DNA of 64,000 nt from Litoribacillus peritrichatus (GCF_039537985.1 NZ_BAABBN010000007.1:1302001-1366000); one strand, 5' to 3'; counted from the first letter of the stretch, positions 8,156 through 16,891 are shown. Numbers and translations: made by a program. Notes: generated from the sequence alone by a model not told the origin.

Positions 8156-8905
8156 TCAGATCTGTGTCATGCCACCGTCAGCAACCAGTTCAGCCCCAGC
8201 CACAAAAGAAGAGTCCGATGAAGCGAGAAATAGTGCAGCTGCTGCTATTTCGTCTGGCTGTCCAATTCGCTTAAGCGGGATCTGGGATGCTTGCAGTGCC
8301 TGAAAATCGCCAATCTCTTCCTCTGACAGACCCGTTCGGCTGTACGCCGCTGTCATGACTGGGCCAGGAGTAAGAACATTTACACGTATTTTTCGAGGTG
8401 CGAGCTCCTGGGTTAAAGTTCGGGCAAGCGCTCTTACAGCAGCTTTGGCTGAGCCGTAGACACTCATGCCCGGTACAGCTCGGCAGTTAGCACTTGATGA
8501 TACGATAATGGCCGCTCCACTATCGTTCATACATGGAACCGCCTTTTGAAGCGTAAAAAATACTCCTTTGAAATTAACATCACTCTGATAATTAAAATCT
8601 TCTTCTGTAACCTCCAGAAATGGCTGCATTATGGCTCCTCCCGCGTTAGCGACAACAATGTCGATGGTGCCGAAGTGGTTCCGTGTTTTCTGAAACAATG
8701 TCTCTAGGTCTTCCTGAGAACAGACATCGCCTTTTATAAACATGCTTTCCCCAGCAAGAGCTATGTCTGCATCCTTCAGGGACTCTGCATCGCGACCAAA
8801 GATAACGACCTTAGCGCCATGATCAGAAAACATCTTTGCTACCGAAAAACCAATACCGCTATTCCCGCCTGTTACTACGGCTACCTTGCCCTCTAATTTT
8901 TTCAT
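8156..8905 (-). CDS. SDR family oxidoreductase
   Basis: A 249-residue classical SDR of the glucose-1-dehydrogenase/3-oxoacyl-ACP reductase-like group. It has GGNSGIG at residues 13-19, NAGG, the catalytic SSSANCRAVPGMSVYGSAK block, and the C-terminal LFLASSDSSFVAGAELVADGG seen in FabG-like enzymes. The cofactor is likely NAD(P)H and the substrate is unknown. TAAGGA lies before the ATG. It is 55 bp from the TetR gene on the same strand, so it could be first in a three-gene operon with the TetR and SDR-ABM genes. That is inferred from spacing only. Confidence 0.9.
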   Translation of the reverse strand: MKKLEGKVAVVTGGNSGIGFSVAKMFSDHGAKVVIFGRDAESLKDADIALAGESMFIKGDVCSQEDLETLFQKTRNHFGTIDIVVANAGGAIMQPFLEVTEEDFNYQSDVNFKGVFFTLQKAVPCMNDSGAAIIVSSSANCRAVPGMSVYGSAKAAVRALARTLTQELAPRKIRVNVLTPGPVMTAAYSRTGLSEEEIGDFQALQASQIPLKRIGQPDEIAAAALFLASSDSSFVAGAELVADGGMTQI

Positions 8906-9120
8906 TTCCTTAGCCTCACGGTCATTACGTTGTAGTCGAAAGAGTCGATAAGACAGGTGAGTAGTTCGACTTTTGTTATTTATTATTAGACCGATCTACT
9001 ATTAATGTCAAGGCAATGTGCCTTTGAATGCAACGCTACTCTAGCTTACTCCGTCAATAGGTAGGGTTTTGAGGCACTACGACGCTTATATGTCTAAGCG
9101 TCGAAAACACAAAGACGGGA

Positions 9121-10296
9121 TTAAGAATTGAGTTTTTCTAGAATGAACATGTGATAGCCAAACTCATGACCAAATTGAGTGCAAATATTCACCTCATTCT
9201 GTACATCTTTAAATGCGGAGCTATCTGCCAAATCCCTTTCTAGCTCGCTTAGTCGCTTCCCCAAAGGCGTATAGTAGTTTAACCATGCGCTTTCGCTTTG
9301 TGGGAAGTGATCAATGACCTGATAACCGGCTTTTTTCATTTGATTAATTCTGCTCTGAACCAGTTGAATATCCGGATATTCTTGTTCCCAAAACTCAATT
9401 GACTCACAGCTCGGAGTCGATGTTCGCCAGACCATATCGCTGAGCATTAAATACCCGTGCTTTTTAAGTACAGAACGCCATTGCGCCAATGCATTTTCTA
9501 CTCCAATTATATAGGCACTTCCTTCCGCCCATAGAAGGTCAAAACTGTTTTTTGGAAAAGGTAGCTCCGTCATGCCTGCACAAACCGTGCTGAGTTGGTC
9601 AACCAGACATTGTTGCGCAAAGCGCTGCTCCAGCCTATCAAGAGCTGATTGCTCATTGTCCAAGGCTGTAATCTCTGCGTTACTACATTTTGCCAATACT
9701 TCAGTAGAAAGCCCTTTACCGCAACCGATCTCCAGAATGGATTCTGGCAATTTTGGTACAGCGAGCAATGCTTTTTTGGTATCTTCCTCACTACCTGGCC
9801 CCCATCGCTCTAGTGTTTCAAAAATCTTCATGAAATCATTCATATATAAGTCGTGTTCGTTCATATTCTTTGATAACCACTTCAGTTGTAGAGCTTCTTT
9901 ATCGCTAAAACCCTGAGTTAATAACCATTCTAAATGAGCATAGGGTGCCCGCTTATTTAAGTCTTCGTGCCACGCTTTGGTGTCACCTTCACCGATTAAG
10001 GCCACAAGCAACTTTTTAGACTGTTGTTTTTGCTCAATCTCTTTATCAAGTGCTGTTAAACGCTCCAGCAATAGCGCTTTATTAATTTTTTCCTCAAGGC
10101 ATGCTTTACATTCCTTCAGTGTCAAACCACCAGATTGCAATTTTTGGATCAACAAGATTCGCTGTAAATCTTTCTCTGTATATACTCGATAACCATTCGG
10201 CTGTCTGTCGCCAGAGATCAATCTAATCTTTTCATAGTAAAGAAGAGTGGTTCTTGATAATCCAACTTTGCTTGCAAGTTCTGATATTTTGTACAG
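9121..10296 (-). CDS. MerR family regulator fused to SAM-dependent methyltransferase
   Basis: A fusion of an N-terminal MerR HTH and a C-terminal class I methyltransferase. The methyltransferase motif I is ILEIGCGKGLSTEVLA, followed by ITALDNE and the acidic FDLLWAEGSAYIIG. From the first ATG at 10221 the protein would lack half its MerR helix-turn-helix. The frame stays open upstream and encodes LYKISELASKVGLSRTTLLY then YEK, the missing HTH. The only plausible initiator there is a CTG at 10294-10296, at the position where relatives have Met, with AGAAGG nine bases before it. I therefore extend the gene to 391 residues. Such fusions sense a small molecule and may methylate it. The target is unknown. 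Confidence 0.78.
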   Translation of the reverse strand: MYKISELASKVGLSRTTLLYYEKIRLISGDRQPNGYRVYTEKDLQRILLIQKLQSGGLTLKECKACLEEKINKALLLERLTALDKEIEQKQQSKKLLVALIGEGDTKAWHEDLNKRAPYAHLEWLLTQGFSDKEALQLKWLSKNMNEHDLYMNDFMKIFETLERWGPGSEEDTKKALLAVPKLPESILEIGCGKGLSTEVLAKCSNAEITALDNEQSALDRLEQRFAQQCLVDQLSTVCAGMTELPFPKNSFDLLWAEGSAYIIGVENALAQWRSVLKKHGYLMLSDMVWRTSTPSCESIEFWEQEYPDIQLVQSRINQMKKAGYQVIDHFPQSESAWLNYYTPLGKRLSELERDLADSSAFKDVQNEVNICTQFGHEFGYHMFILEKLNS

Positions 10297-10648
10297 AGCG
10301 TTAAACCTTCTTAGAATTGACTGTGATTGATCTTAAACTGTAAAGCAGTAGACAGGTCAATGGGTATAAATGAGTCCTAGCAAGAAAGTTAGCGCTTATG
10401 AAGCGCTAACCAATGACATAGATTGAAACCGTTACAGTTTTCGGAACAAACATTACTGAATATCACCTAACAAAAGGGAGCCATCTCAAGAATTACTTGA
10501 TCTAATTTGCTTTAAGAAAGCATCTTTTGATAGCAAGAAATTCTGCACGATTAGATTTGAAGATAAGCAACCAGATCTCGCCCCCTTTGATAGCAAACCA
10601 GTTAAATCACTCGATACTTTCAAGCGAAAAGCTCAACGCTTATCTTTA
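10297..10648. other. Intergenic region without a gene
   Basis: About 350 bp between the MerR-methyltransferase gene start and the AhpD-like gene end, both on the minus strand. It should hold the promoter of the MerR gene, in its right-hand neighbourhood near 10297-10400. I see a short inverted repeat AGCGCTT at about 10392 with AAGCGCT at about 10398, overlapping as TTAGCGCTTATGAAGCGCTAA. No long ORF, tRNA or clear terminator is visible. Confidence 0.5.
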
Positions 10649-11203
10649 TTAAGCGCCGTGCTCGCACGCATTAAACTGCTTTACTCGCGGAAAATCGTGC
10701 TCTGGGTCAGCGACATGTCGGATATATTGAAGACTGGTATAAACACCTACGACACCAATCACTTCCAGCAAAGCTTTTTGGCTGAAACCTTCCGCTATAG
10801 CGTTGTCTATCGCGTGTTTAGAAACGCGACCTCTATTACGAACTAGTTCATTGGTGTAATCAAGTAGCGCCTGATTGCGAGGGCTCTGTGCGCGTGCGGA
10901 CAGGGCTTCGACTAAATCTTCTTCGCTCAGTTTATGCATTTTTCCAATCTGCATGTGGACGTTAACGCAATAATCGCAATGGTTCAGCGCCGAGGTTAGC
11001 ATTGCAACAAGCTCGGTTTCAGCAGGTGTTAACTCAATGGATTCAGACAGCTCTCTATTGAAGGCTGCGATGCCTTTTAGTACGTTCGGCCCATTCGCAG
11101 TTACTTTAAAAAGATTAATTACCGCTCCGAATTGAGACTTAGCTTCGTTAAGTGCTGCGAGGGCTTCGCTGGAAGCGGTTTCCGGTTGAATAGCATTAAA
11201 CAT
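10649..11203 (-). CDS. Carboxymuconolactone decarboxylase family protein, AhpD-like peroxidase
   Basis: A 184-residue CMD/AhpD-fold protein with the redox motif CDYC inside LNHCDYCVNVH. This is the pattern of alkylhydroperoxidase-like members that use a CxxC pair plus a nearby His in peroxide reduction. The start at 11203 is preceded by AAGGAGTC; a longer reading would add an unlikely hydrophobic stretch from the intergenic DNA. It is divergent from the HxlR regulator, with 130 bp between the starts, the usual arrangement for HxlR-controlled redox genes. A role against peroxides or electrophiles is inferred. Confidence 0.9.
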   Translation of the reverse strand: MFNAIQPETASSEALAALNEAKSQFGAVINLFKVTANGPNVLKGIAAFNRELSESIELTPAETELVAMLTSALNHCDYCVNVHMQIGKMHKLSEEDLVEALSARAQSPRNQALLDYTNELVRNRGRVSKHAIDNAIAEGFSQKALLEVIGVVGVYTSLQYIRHVADPEHDFPRVKQFNACEHGA

Positions 11204-11333
11204 ATAGACTCCTTGATATTTGATAAAAACAACTTGAGGTATTGATATTATTTTTAAAATAACTAAAAATATAGTACGCACCTTTTGGTAACCATAATTT
11301 TTGTCAAATAAATGTAGAATTCAGGGTTTCGTC

Positions 11334-11723
11334 ATGTATGAACTACCTAAAGATCGTACGAAAGCACAGCCAAATGTTTTCAACGCGAAATGTCCAGCAC
11401 GTTGTCTATTGACCTTTCTAGCCGGAAAATGGCACTTACTGGTGATTGATGCGCTAGCTAAAGAACGCTGGCGAAATGGAGAGCTGATGCGGAAAATCGA
11501 AGGCATTTCTCAAAAAATGCTAACTCAAACCCTGCGCGAACTCGAGAACATGAACCTGGTGCTTCGCATAGACATGGGCACCGTTCCACCCCACGTCGAA
11601 TACGAGCTCACTCCGCTCGGACAGGATCTCAGGATGAAAATCTGCACCTTGGATCGCTGGATAGAAGATAATATGTTTGAATTGATTCGAGATAACGACT
11701 CGGTGCCTTTGGATTATGTGTAG
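11334..11723 (+). CDS. HxlR family transcriptional regulator
   Basis: A 129-residue winged-helix regulator of the HxlR family: CPARCLLTFLAGKWHLLVIDAL near residues 20-41, then ISQKMLTQTLRELE as the recognition helix and VEYELTPLGQDL as the wing. Many members sense formaldehyde, quinones or thiol stress through Cys. Two Cys lie close together here (Cys20 and Cys24), so redox sensing is plausible but unproven. The ATG at 11334 is the sensible start because an upstream in-frame TTG adds only unconserved residues. It is divergent from the AhpD-like gene and overlaps the end of the convergent WYL regulator by 10 bp. Confidence 0.9.
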   Translation: MYELPKDRTKAQPNVFNAKCPARCLLTFLAGKWHLLVIDALAKERWRNGELMRKIEGISQKMLTQTLRELENMNLVLRIDMGTVPPHVEYELTPLGQDLRMKICTLDRWIEDNMFELIRDNDSVPLDYV

Positions 11724-12436
11724 AGACTGCCTTCTGCATGAAACCGTGGCTTTTCTTTTTCTTTTTCCTGTTCCCACCACTCCTGCTTAAGCTGTTGGGT
11801 TGTAGCAGGAAACTGTTCCTCTAAAACCTCCATATCCACTATTCTGTCCGTGCGAAAGTGCCTGAATCCTTCTCGTTTTTCGCACCATGCGACAGCGAGT
11901 TTAACCGTTTCGAAATAGGCAAGCATAAAAGGCCAAATAGTTCGCTGGCTAACCTTGCCAGCTCCATCTGTATATTCTATTTTGACTTTCTTTCGCGAGC
12001 GCATTGCTTCACGCAAAACCTCGGAGTCTATCGTATCGGAGATGATAGGCGTAAGGCAGGGGGCTACAACAACCAAAGAATCAGCGACTTTTTTTAGGTG
12101 CTGAGGTACGACATCGTTTAGCTTTTCAACCAAGCTTCTCGCGCCGATCGAGAGTTTCTCATCACCACGCTCGGCAACCCATTGAGCCCCTAAAAGCGCA
12201 GCCTCCAGCTCATCTAACGTAAGCATCAAAGGAGGCATGTCGTAGCCATCTCTCAAAATGTAACCAATGCCTGCCTCCCCCTCTATTGGGATGTTCTGAG
12301 CCTGAAGCTCTGCAATATCTCGATAGATAGTGCGTAACGAGACCTCCAGCTGCTCACATAATTGTTGCGCAGTGATCGGCCGCCTGGCCGATCGCAAGGT
12401 CTGAATAATACTAAAAAGTCGTCTTGTCGCTGACAT
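11714..12436 (-). CDS. YafY/WYL-domain transcriptional regulator
   Basis: A 240-residue regulator with a DeoR-type HTH (ITAQQLCEQLEVSLRTIYRDIAELQ, about residues 22-46) and a C-terminal WYL domain (KVKIEYTDGAGKVSQRTIWPFML and the RHFRTDRI segment). WYL domains bind small or nucleotide ligands and some regulate defence or stress genes (family knowledge). It lies 10 bp downstream of the glutathione transferase gene on the same strand. I use the ATG at 12436 so the gene does not overlap that gene. Its 3' end overlaps the convergent HxlR gene by 10 bp. Confidence 0.89.
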   Translation of the reverse strand: MSATRRLFSIIQTLRSARRPITAQQLCEQLEVSLRTIYRDIAELQAQNIPIEGEAGIGYILRDGYDMPPLMLTLDELEAALLGAQWVAERGDEKLSIGARSLVEKLNDVVPQHLKKVADSLVVVAPCLTPIISDTIDSEVLREAMRSRKKVKIEYTDGAGKVSQRTIWPFMLAYFETVKLAVAWCEKREGFRHFRTDRIVDMEVLEEQFPATTQQLKQEWWEQEKEKEKPRFHAEGSLYT

Positions 12437-12446
12437 AAGGCTCTTT

Positions 12447-13055
12447 TCACATTTCTGGTAATGACTTTTTAACGCCATCCATTTCTAGCATGGCCTTGTA
12501 CCACCTTCCAGTGCTTTCCCCTGTGGGAAGTTCGTCTGCTAAACCCAGATGAAATATATTAGAGACAAGCGCAAGATCGGCGATGGTCGGCCTTGCGCCG
12601 CAAAGAAACTGCGAATCAGCAAAGGTTTTCTCTAGCAGAGGCGACAACTCTACCATTTTTTCTTGCCCTTGCTTGATAGCATCTTGATCAGCGTCCTCTC
12701 CCATAAATACTTTGTTAAGCACAATACCGAGAACAGCGGGAGATAAACGGCATTGAATCCAGTCCAGCCACTGATCTACAGCCGCTCGCTGATCTGCATC
12801 CTGAGGGTACCAAGCCTCCAAGTCATGCTTGCTACAAAGATAGCGTAATATCGCATTTGACTCGTGAATCTTAACATTATCGGCAATTAACGTGGGAACC
12901 TGATGATTTGGATTGATCTCCAAATATGTTGGTGACATATGCTCACCATTCATCATGTCGACGTTTTTAAATTCGTATTCTAAGCCAGTCTCTTCTAATA
13001 GAGAAACCACACGTCGACTGTGCTGTGAGAATGGAAAGCCATAAAGTGTATACAT
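12447..13055 (-). CDS. Glutathione S-transferase family protein
   Basis: A 202-residue protein with an N-terminal thioredoxin-fold GSH-binding domain (YGFPFSQHSRRVVSLLEE, then HQVPTLIADNVKIHESNAILRYL with the cis-Pro and the Glu-Ser gamma-glutamyl site). An all-alpha C-terminal domain follows, with PTIADLAL near residue 152. It is cytosolic and likely conjugates or reduces electrophiles. AAGGATA lies before the ATG. It is the first gene of a two-gene operon with the WYL regulator. Confidence 0.92.
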   Translation of the reverse strand: MYTLYGFPFSQHSRRVVSLLEETGLEYEFKNVDMMNGEHMSPTYLEINPNHQVPTLIADNVKIHESNAILRYLCSKHDLEAWYPQDADQRAAVDQWLDWIQCRLSPAVLGIVLNKVFMGEDADQDAIKQGQEKMVELSPLLEKTFADSQFLCGARPTIADLALVSNIFHLGLADELPTGESTGRWYKAMLEMDGVKKSLPEM

Positions 13056-13192
13056 AAAGATATCCTTAAGTTAGGGTTTGGATGATAAATAAACGCGCCG
13101 AAAGATTAACAGAGCACTGCTGTCACCTCCTGTCAGCAGTCTTTCGAAATGTAAAAATGAGTGAGAGAAGAAGTTACGAAAGGAGCTAATTT

Positions 13193-13669
13193 GTGGGAGA
13201 AATTACATTTGTTCATCTCAGTGAAATGTACGAAAAACAGCTCATTGATTTAATGAATAACCCTTTAGTAGGCAAGCACCTGCCATTACTGGAGGGCGCT
13301 TTTTCGGAGGAGAATTGCCGAGAATTTTTAAGGTCGAAAAAGCAACTCTGGGAAGAATATGGGATTGGCCCTTGGATTGTATTAGTTAATAACAATTTTG
13401 CTGGATGGGGAGGGTTGCAGCCCGAAAACGGAGAGATAGATTTTGCCTTAGTGCTCCACCCTGACTTTTGGGGCTATGGAAGAAAGGTATTTGATAAGAT
13501 CAAAAATATTGCGTTTGTTGATTGGAAGCTGGAGTCAATAACAGCGCTCTTACCGATTGATAGGCCAAACTCGAAAGCCATCACTCGATTTGGTTTTGTC
13601 GAAGATGGAAACTATTTAATCGGTGGCCAGCAATTTGTTCGATTTCGACTATCAGCTATACATGTGTAA
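13193..13669 (+). CDS. GNAT family N-acetyltransferase
   Basis: A 158-residue GNAT protein of the RimJ/RimL-like type. Visible pieces are the VNNNFAGWGGLQPENGEIDFALVLHPDFWGYGRKVFDKI segment, which covers the acetyl-CoA binding loop, and the C-terminal SITALLPIDRPNSKAITRFGFVEDGNY. The start is GTG at 13193 with AAGGAG ten bases upstream. The acceptor is unknown. It is a single gene with no operon partner, divergent from the glutathione transferase gene. Confidence 0.86.
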   Translation: MGEITFVHLSEMYEKQLIDLMNNPLVGKHLPLLEGAFSEENCREFLRSKKQLWEEYGIGPWIVLVNNNFAGWGGLQPENGEIDFALVLHPDFWGYGRKVFDKIKNIAFVDWKLESITALLPIDRPNSKAITRFGFVEDGNYLIGGQQFVRFRLSAIHV

Positions 13670-13703
13670 AAACTAAGGTGAGGCGATGTAAGTGGTTGCA
13701 CGT

Positions 13704-14084
13704 TTATTCGCCTCGCTCTACCCTCCAGGGTGGATTTAGACGATTGGCACCAGCCCAATATAGTTTTATCTTATTACCTGATGGGTCATGTAATATTGCT
13801 TCTCTCCATAGATATTCCATATCCATCGGCTCTTGATCAAATTTGAACCCTTGTTCTTTGAGATCAGATACCAATTTATCTATTTCGTGATTCTCAAAGT
13901 ATATGACACTACCATTTAGACATTTCTTCTTTTCAAGAAAAAGAGAAAATGTTGACTGCCCTTCAGGGCATTCGAATCTAGCATAATGAGGAGTATCTAC
14001 TATTTGTAGGAACCCCATTCGCCTATAAAAATCTGTTGCTTCATCCATGTTTGAAACGGGTAGCATCACCTGATTCATATTCAT
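13704..14084 (-). CDS. VOC/bleomycin-resistance-like family protein
   Basis: A 126-residue VOC-fold protein with the usual pattern MNMNQVMLPVSNMDEATDFYRRMGF at the start and ILHDPSGNKIKLYWAG at the end. The metal-site residues are poorly conserved: no His in the first strand, and Lys where Glu is usual near the end. It may therefore be a binding protein rather than a lyase. AAGGAC precedes the ATG. It is convergent with the GNAT gene, 34 bp from its stop. Confidence 0.83.
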   Translation of the reverse strand: MNMNQVMLPVSNMDEATDFYRRMGFLQIVDTPHYARFECPEGQSTFSLFLEKKKCLNGSVIYFENHEIDKLVSDLKEQGFKFDQEPMDMEYLWREAILHDPSGNKIKLYWAGANRLNPPWRVERGE

Positions 14085-14201
14085 TGTTCGGTCCTTTTTA
14101 ATGGTTTTGTTAGTTCAAAAAATTCTTCTCCGAAGAAACACAAGATTTTGTTCCTTCTGAATTTTCCGGCGTTTGATACACTGCTTACTCTTAAAACAGG
14201 C

Positions 14202-15491
14202 TTACTTTATGGCATTAATTTTGAATTCATCATGAAGTTTTACCCAATGTTCTCTGAGCGTATCTTTGTGCGCTTCGTCCATCGGTAACGCTTTCAGAGC
14301 CTCAGGCCATAACTCTCTCGCTTTTGTCATTGTGTCATCTAAATGAGGTTTGATCGCTCGCCACGGAATACCCGACTTATCTGCCCACGACTGAAAATGC
14401 GCCACGGTGACGGTATACCATTCTTTGGTTTTACCGAGATTGAGCGCATATTGGGTTTCGTTTTCGATATATACATTGGTTGTAACGATGTCGTAGGCAG
14501 GAGACAGCCGTGGCGTAACCTTATCGGGATATAGAAAGCTCCAGTTCTTGAGGTGGGCATCCCCATTCGCCAAGAGAATATTCACCAGTAATCGCCTTGC
14601 GAACTGTTGAGCGTCGGCAAGGCCGTCGCCAGAAAAGTCATAAATGACTTTACCGATATTCTCATAATTAGCTGATGTGTATTTTTCGTGTGGGTACTTC
14701 ACCAGAATTTGCGCGAAATCTTCCATGTGAATACGCAAGTCGTCATCACGATCAAATCGCTTGATGGCAAAGGCTTTCTTTTCATCGGGCAAGTTAATTT
14801 GTGGCAGGTTATCGAGCTTATCCAGCTCAACAAGTTTGATCTCAGGGATATCAACGCCAACGAGCCCCGCCAGCGACATGGCCGTATATTCGTTCAGTGG
14901 TACGAACTTATGCTTGGTTGATGGTGTTTTGACGATCCAGTCGCCCAGCACGTCACCTTTGGATAAGTTATAGCGCCCATCCTTCTCCTTCATGGAAAAC
15001 TTCATTTGTACGCCAGCCAATGAAAACTTGTTTTCTTGGGTGACTTTATCGAACTTAACCGCCTTAGCCTTTCCGTGCGTACTCAGGACACTCTCTAATA
15101 AAAGGACGGGAACATCTTCAGGCTCCATTGGCATGGCTTCGATTGCCCCCGGCAAATCTTCGCCAAGATACGAGAAAATGTGAAATTCATTATCTACATG
15201 CACTTTCAGGCCTTGTGCGATCAGCTCACGTAATGACCCCTCTGGTAACAAGTTTGAAAGTACTGGATGCAGCCGTTGATTTCGTGCCCATGGCGCAGCC
15301 ATGAGCTTAGCCACATTCGGAAACGCGGGATGAGTAATCAGGCTGAATGTCGGACGATCAGGATCGTTTTTAAATGAGTCTGCAATGCTCAAGACATTGC
15401 GGCCATTATTAAACCCTGCGAGATAGCCGATCAGCACGCCATGAATTGAGAGCTGTAGAACATTTACTTCATCATTGCTATCTGTGCTCAT
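14202..15491 (-). CDS. hipA: HipA family serine/threonine kinase toxin
   Basis: A 429-residue HipA-like kinase: an N-terminal couple-HipA region, SLAGVQMKFSM near residues 157-167 as the phosphate-binding loop area, the catalytic GDAHLKNWS at 310-318 with Asp311 and Asn316, and PAYDIV at 331-336 with metal-binding Asp334. In E. coli HipA phosphorylates glutamyl-tRNA synthetase and drives persistence; that target is family knowledge, not shown here. The start overlaps the antitoxin stop by 4 bp in an ATGA, giving strict translational coupling. All kinase motifs are intact, so the toxin is probably active. Confidence 0.93.
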   Translation of the reverse strand: MSTDSNDEVNVLQLSIHGVLIGYLAGFNNGRNVLSIADSFKNDPDRPTFSLITHPAFPNVAKLMAAPWARNQRLHPVLSNLLPEGSLRELIAQGLKVHVDNEFHIFSYLGEDLPGAIEAMPMEPEDVPVLLLESVLSTHGKAKAVKFDKVTQENKFSLAGVQMKFSMKEKDGRYNLSKGDVLGDWIVKTPSTKHKFVPLNEYTAMSLAGLVGVDIPEIKLVELDKLDNLPQINLPDEKKAFAIKRFDRDDDLRIHMEDFAQILVKYPHEKYTSANYENIGKVIYDFSGDGLADAQQFARRLLVNILLANGDAHLKNWSFLYPDKVTPRLSPAYDIVTTNVYIENETQYALNLGKTKEWYTVTVAHFQSWADKSGIPWRAIKPHLDDTMTKARELWPEALKALPMDEAHKDTLREHWVKLHDEFKINAIK

Positions 15492-15835
15492 TCATTCTCT
15501 CCCAGCAAACCCTGCCATGGATCATCGGCCAGTGGGTCACTTTGTTCTCTTCCCGTCTTGCTTGGCTTGGTTTGTGTCCCAGTTGATGACCCAGACTGTA
15601 AAAGAGTATCGTCGGCCAGTACCGCCAGCACAGCATTCAATTTTTCTTGTGGTATTAGCAGCAATTCACTTTTAAGCCCCTTGGCAACAAGTTCAAGAGT
15701 ATCAAGCCGTGGGTTGCCCTTGGATTCCAAACGCTGATATTGCTGGCGCGATATACCAACGCGCAGCATCATATCGTGCTGCTTAAGCTTCAATGCGATA
15801 CGGCGTTTTTTGATCTGTTCGAGTAGTGAATTCAT
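15488..15835 (-). CDS. hipB: HipB-like antitoxin, XRE-type HTH
   Basis: A 115-residue protein with a Cro/XRE helix-turn-helix in its first 60 residues (LKLKQHDMMLRVGISRQQYQRLESKGNPRLDTLELVA). A Ser/Thr/Gly-rich tail near QSGSSTGTQTKPSKTG may be the flexible antitoxin C-terminus. The family binds its kinase toxin and represses the operon. It is upstream of hipA, as expected. Promoter and operator palindromes lie in the 130 bp before the start. The tail is longer than that of E. coli HipB. Confidence 0.9.
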   Translation of the reverse strand: MNSLLEQIKKRRIALKLKQHDMMLRVGISRQQYQRLESKGNPRLDTLELVAKGLKSELLLIPQEKLNAVLAVLADDTLLQSGSSTGTQTKPSKTGREQSDPLADDPWQGLLGENE

Positions 15836-15838
15836 AAT

Positions 15839-15962
15839 GAAACTTATATGTTGCTATTTACCATTAAGAAACATATTAGTTTCTTTTTGCGGTTTTGGCA
15901 ACATATAAGTTGCTTTTGTAGAGTTGAAGTCTTTCAACAGTAAAAAGAAGCATATATGTTGC
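15839..15962 (-). promoter_or_regulatory. hipBA promoter with four operator palindromes
   Basis: Four related 16-bp palindromes precede hipB: GAAACTTATATGTTGC (15839-15854), GAAACATATTAGTTTC (15868-15883), GCAACATATAAGTTGC (15898-15913) and GAAGCATATATGTTGC (15947-15962). On the minus strand a sigma70 promoter fits inside them. The -35 TTGCCA is at 15901-15896 and the -10 TAATAT at 15878-15873, with a 17-bp spacer. Site 3 overlaps the -35, site 2 covers the -10 and site 1 lies over the ribosome site. This is the layout of an autorepressed toxin-antitoxin operon. Confidence 0.8.
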
Positions 15963-16593
15963 TTTTTTGAGATGCTTCTACGTGCTGTTGTTCGCTTATT
16001 GTGTTGTGCCAAAATTCGCTTATTGTGCTTATTTTGATGCAGCGAGCCATATCTCAAAGCCTTAAAAGCCCCCAGCCAGTTCTCCCAATTTGCATAGCAA
16101 GTAGCGCAAGGCCTTGCTCTTAATAGTGAAGGGAAAACTGACTGGCCGCCAAGCCCACCCTATATGACCTGATGGCAATGCCATCGATCATCCGACTGCC
16201 AATATGATGATTCAACAACGCGCTTGTAATCAATATCGGCAGTCGGTAAACAGGCAGTGGGTGCGGAGCATTAAAGAGTAAACTTCTGCCCTTGGGGCAG
16301 GCCTCAGCACCGCCGTCATCGTGAAGATGAGACAAGAGTGACTAGGAATAAATTGCTGCAATGCTGCATAGTTCCGCTATTGGCGCGGCTTTACGATGAC
16401 CGCAAGATGTGTGCGTGTAGTACAAAATCGAAGATTTTTCCCTCCCCGCACCTATCTTGAGAAGGACGTTGCCCCGTCCGTTCTATCCTCAGGCGGCGCT
16501 CTAAGCCTCGAATTATCATTCTCTGGCAAGAGCTTATCTGGTGCGCTACTGATTTAAATCTATATGCTGCACCAGTAAACGTATGGCCGTTTA

Positions 16594-16731
16594 NNNNNNN
16601 NNNNNNNNNNNNNNNNNNNNNNNNNNNNNNNNNNNNNNNNNNNNNNNNNNNNNNNNNNNNNNNNNNNNNNNNNNNNNNNNNNNNNNNNNNNNNNNNNNNN
16701 NNNNNNNNNNNNNNNNNNNNNNNNNNNNNNN
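16594..16731. other. Assembly gap (138 N)
   Basis: A run of 138 undetermined bases. Anything crossing it, including a possible ORF or RNA end, cannot be judged. Confidence 0.99.
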
Positions 16732-16765
16732 TAGCTCTCCCTTCATGGACTTCCCATCAATCAAA

Positions 16766-16891
16766 GGGGCATGTCATAGCCCCTCATGAACTCCCTCGAC
16801 CAACCCTGCGCGGCTTGGATGCCGTAAGCGTTTCGACGCTTAACCACGACCACTGTTTCGCCAGTGGAGGACGACCAAGGTGCGACCTTGG
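16766..16891. repeat. Cluster of four stem-loops
   Basis: Four inverted repeats stand in line. GGGGC 16766-16770 pairs with GCCCC 16779-16783. TAAGCGT 16825-16831 pairs with ACGCTTA 16836-16842 around a TTCG tetraloop. CCACTG 16850-16855 pairs with CAGTGG 16862-16867 around a loop containing TTCG. CCAAGG 16875-16880 pairs with CCTTGG 16886-16891. The UUCG loops are typical of stable RNA hairpins. The cluster ends about 100 bp before the HTH-hsdM genes, so it could be a structured leader, a small RNA or a single-stranded DNA recognition region. Confidence 0.6.

Noticed and set aside
10221..10221. ATG at 10221 as start of the MerR-methyltransferase
   Set aside because: It would remove most of the MerR helix-turn-helix that the upstream frame clearly encodes.
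15854..16057. A 67-residue ORF over the hip operators
   Set aside because: It covers the palindromic operators and has no protein pattern.
16120..16335. A 71-residue minus-strand ORF in the gene-free region before the N gap
   Set aside because: No motif or ribosome site; composition looks random.
16594..16731. Integrase expected for an element in a tRNA gene
   Set aside because: I found no tyrosine or serine recombinase in the window; it may be lost, in the gap, or to the left of 1.
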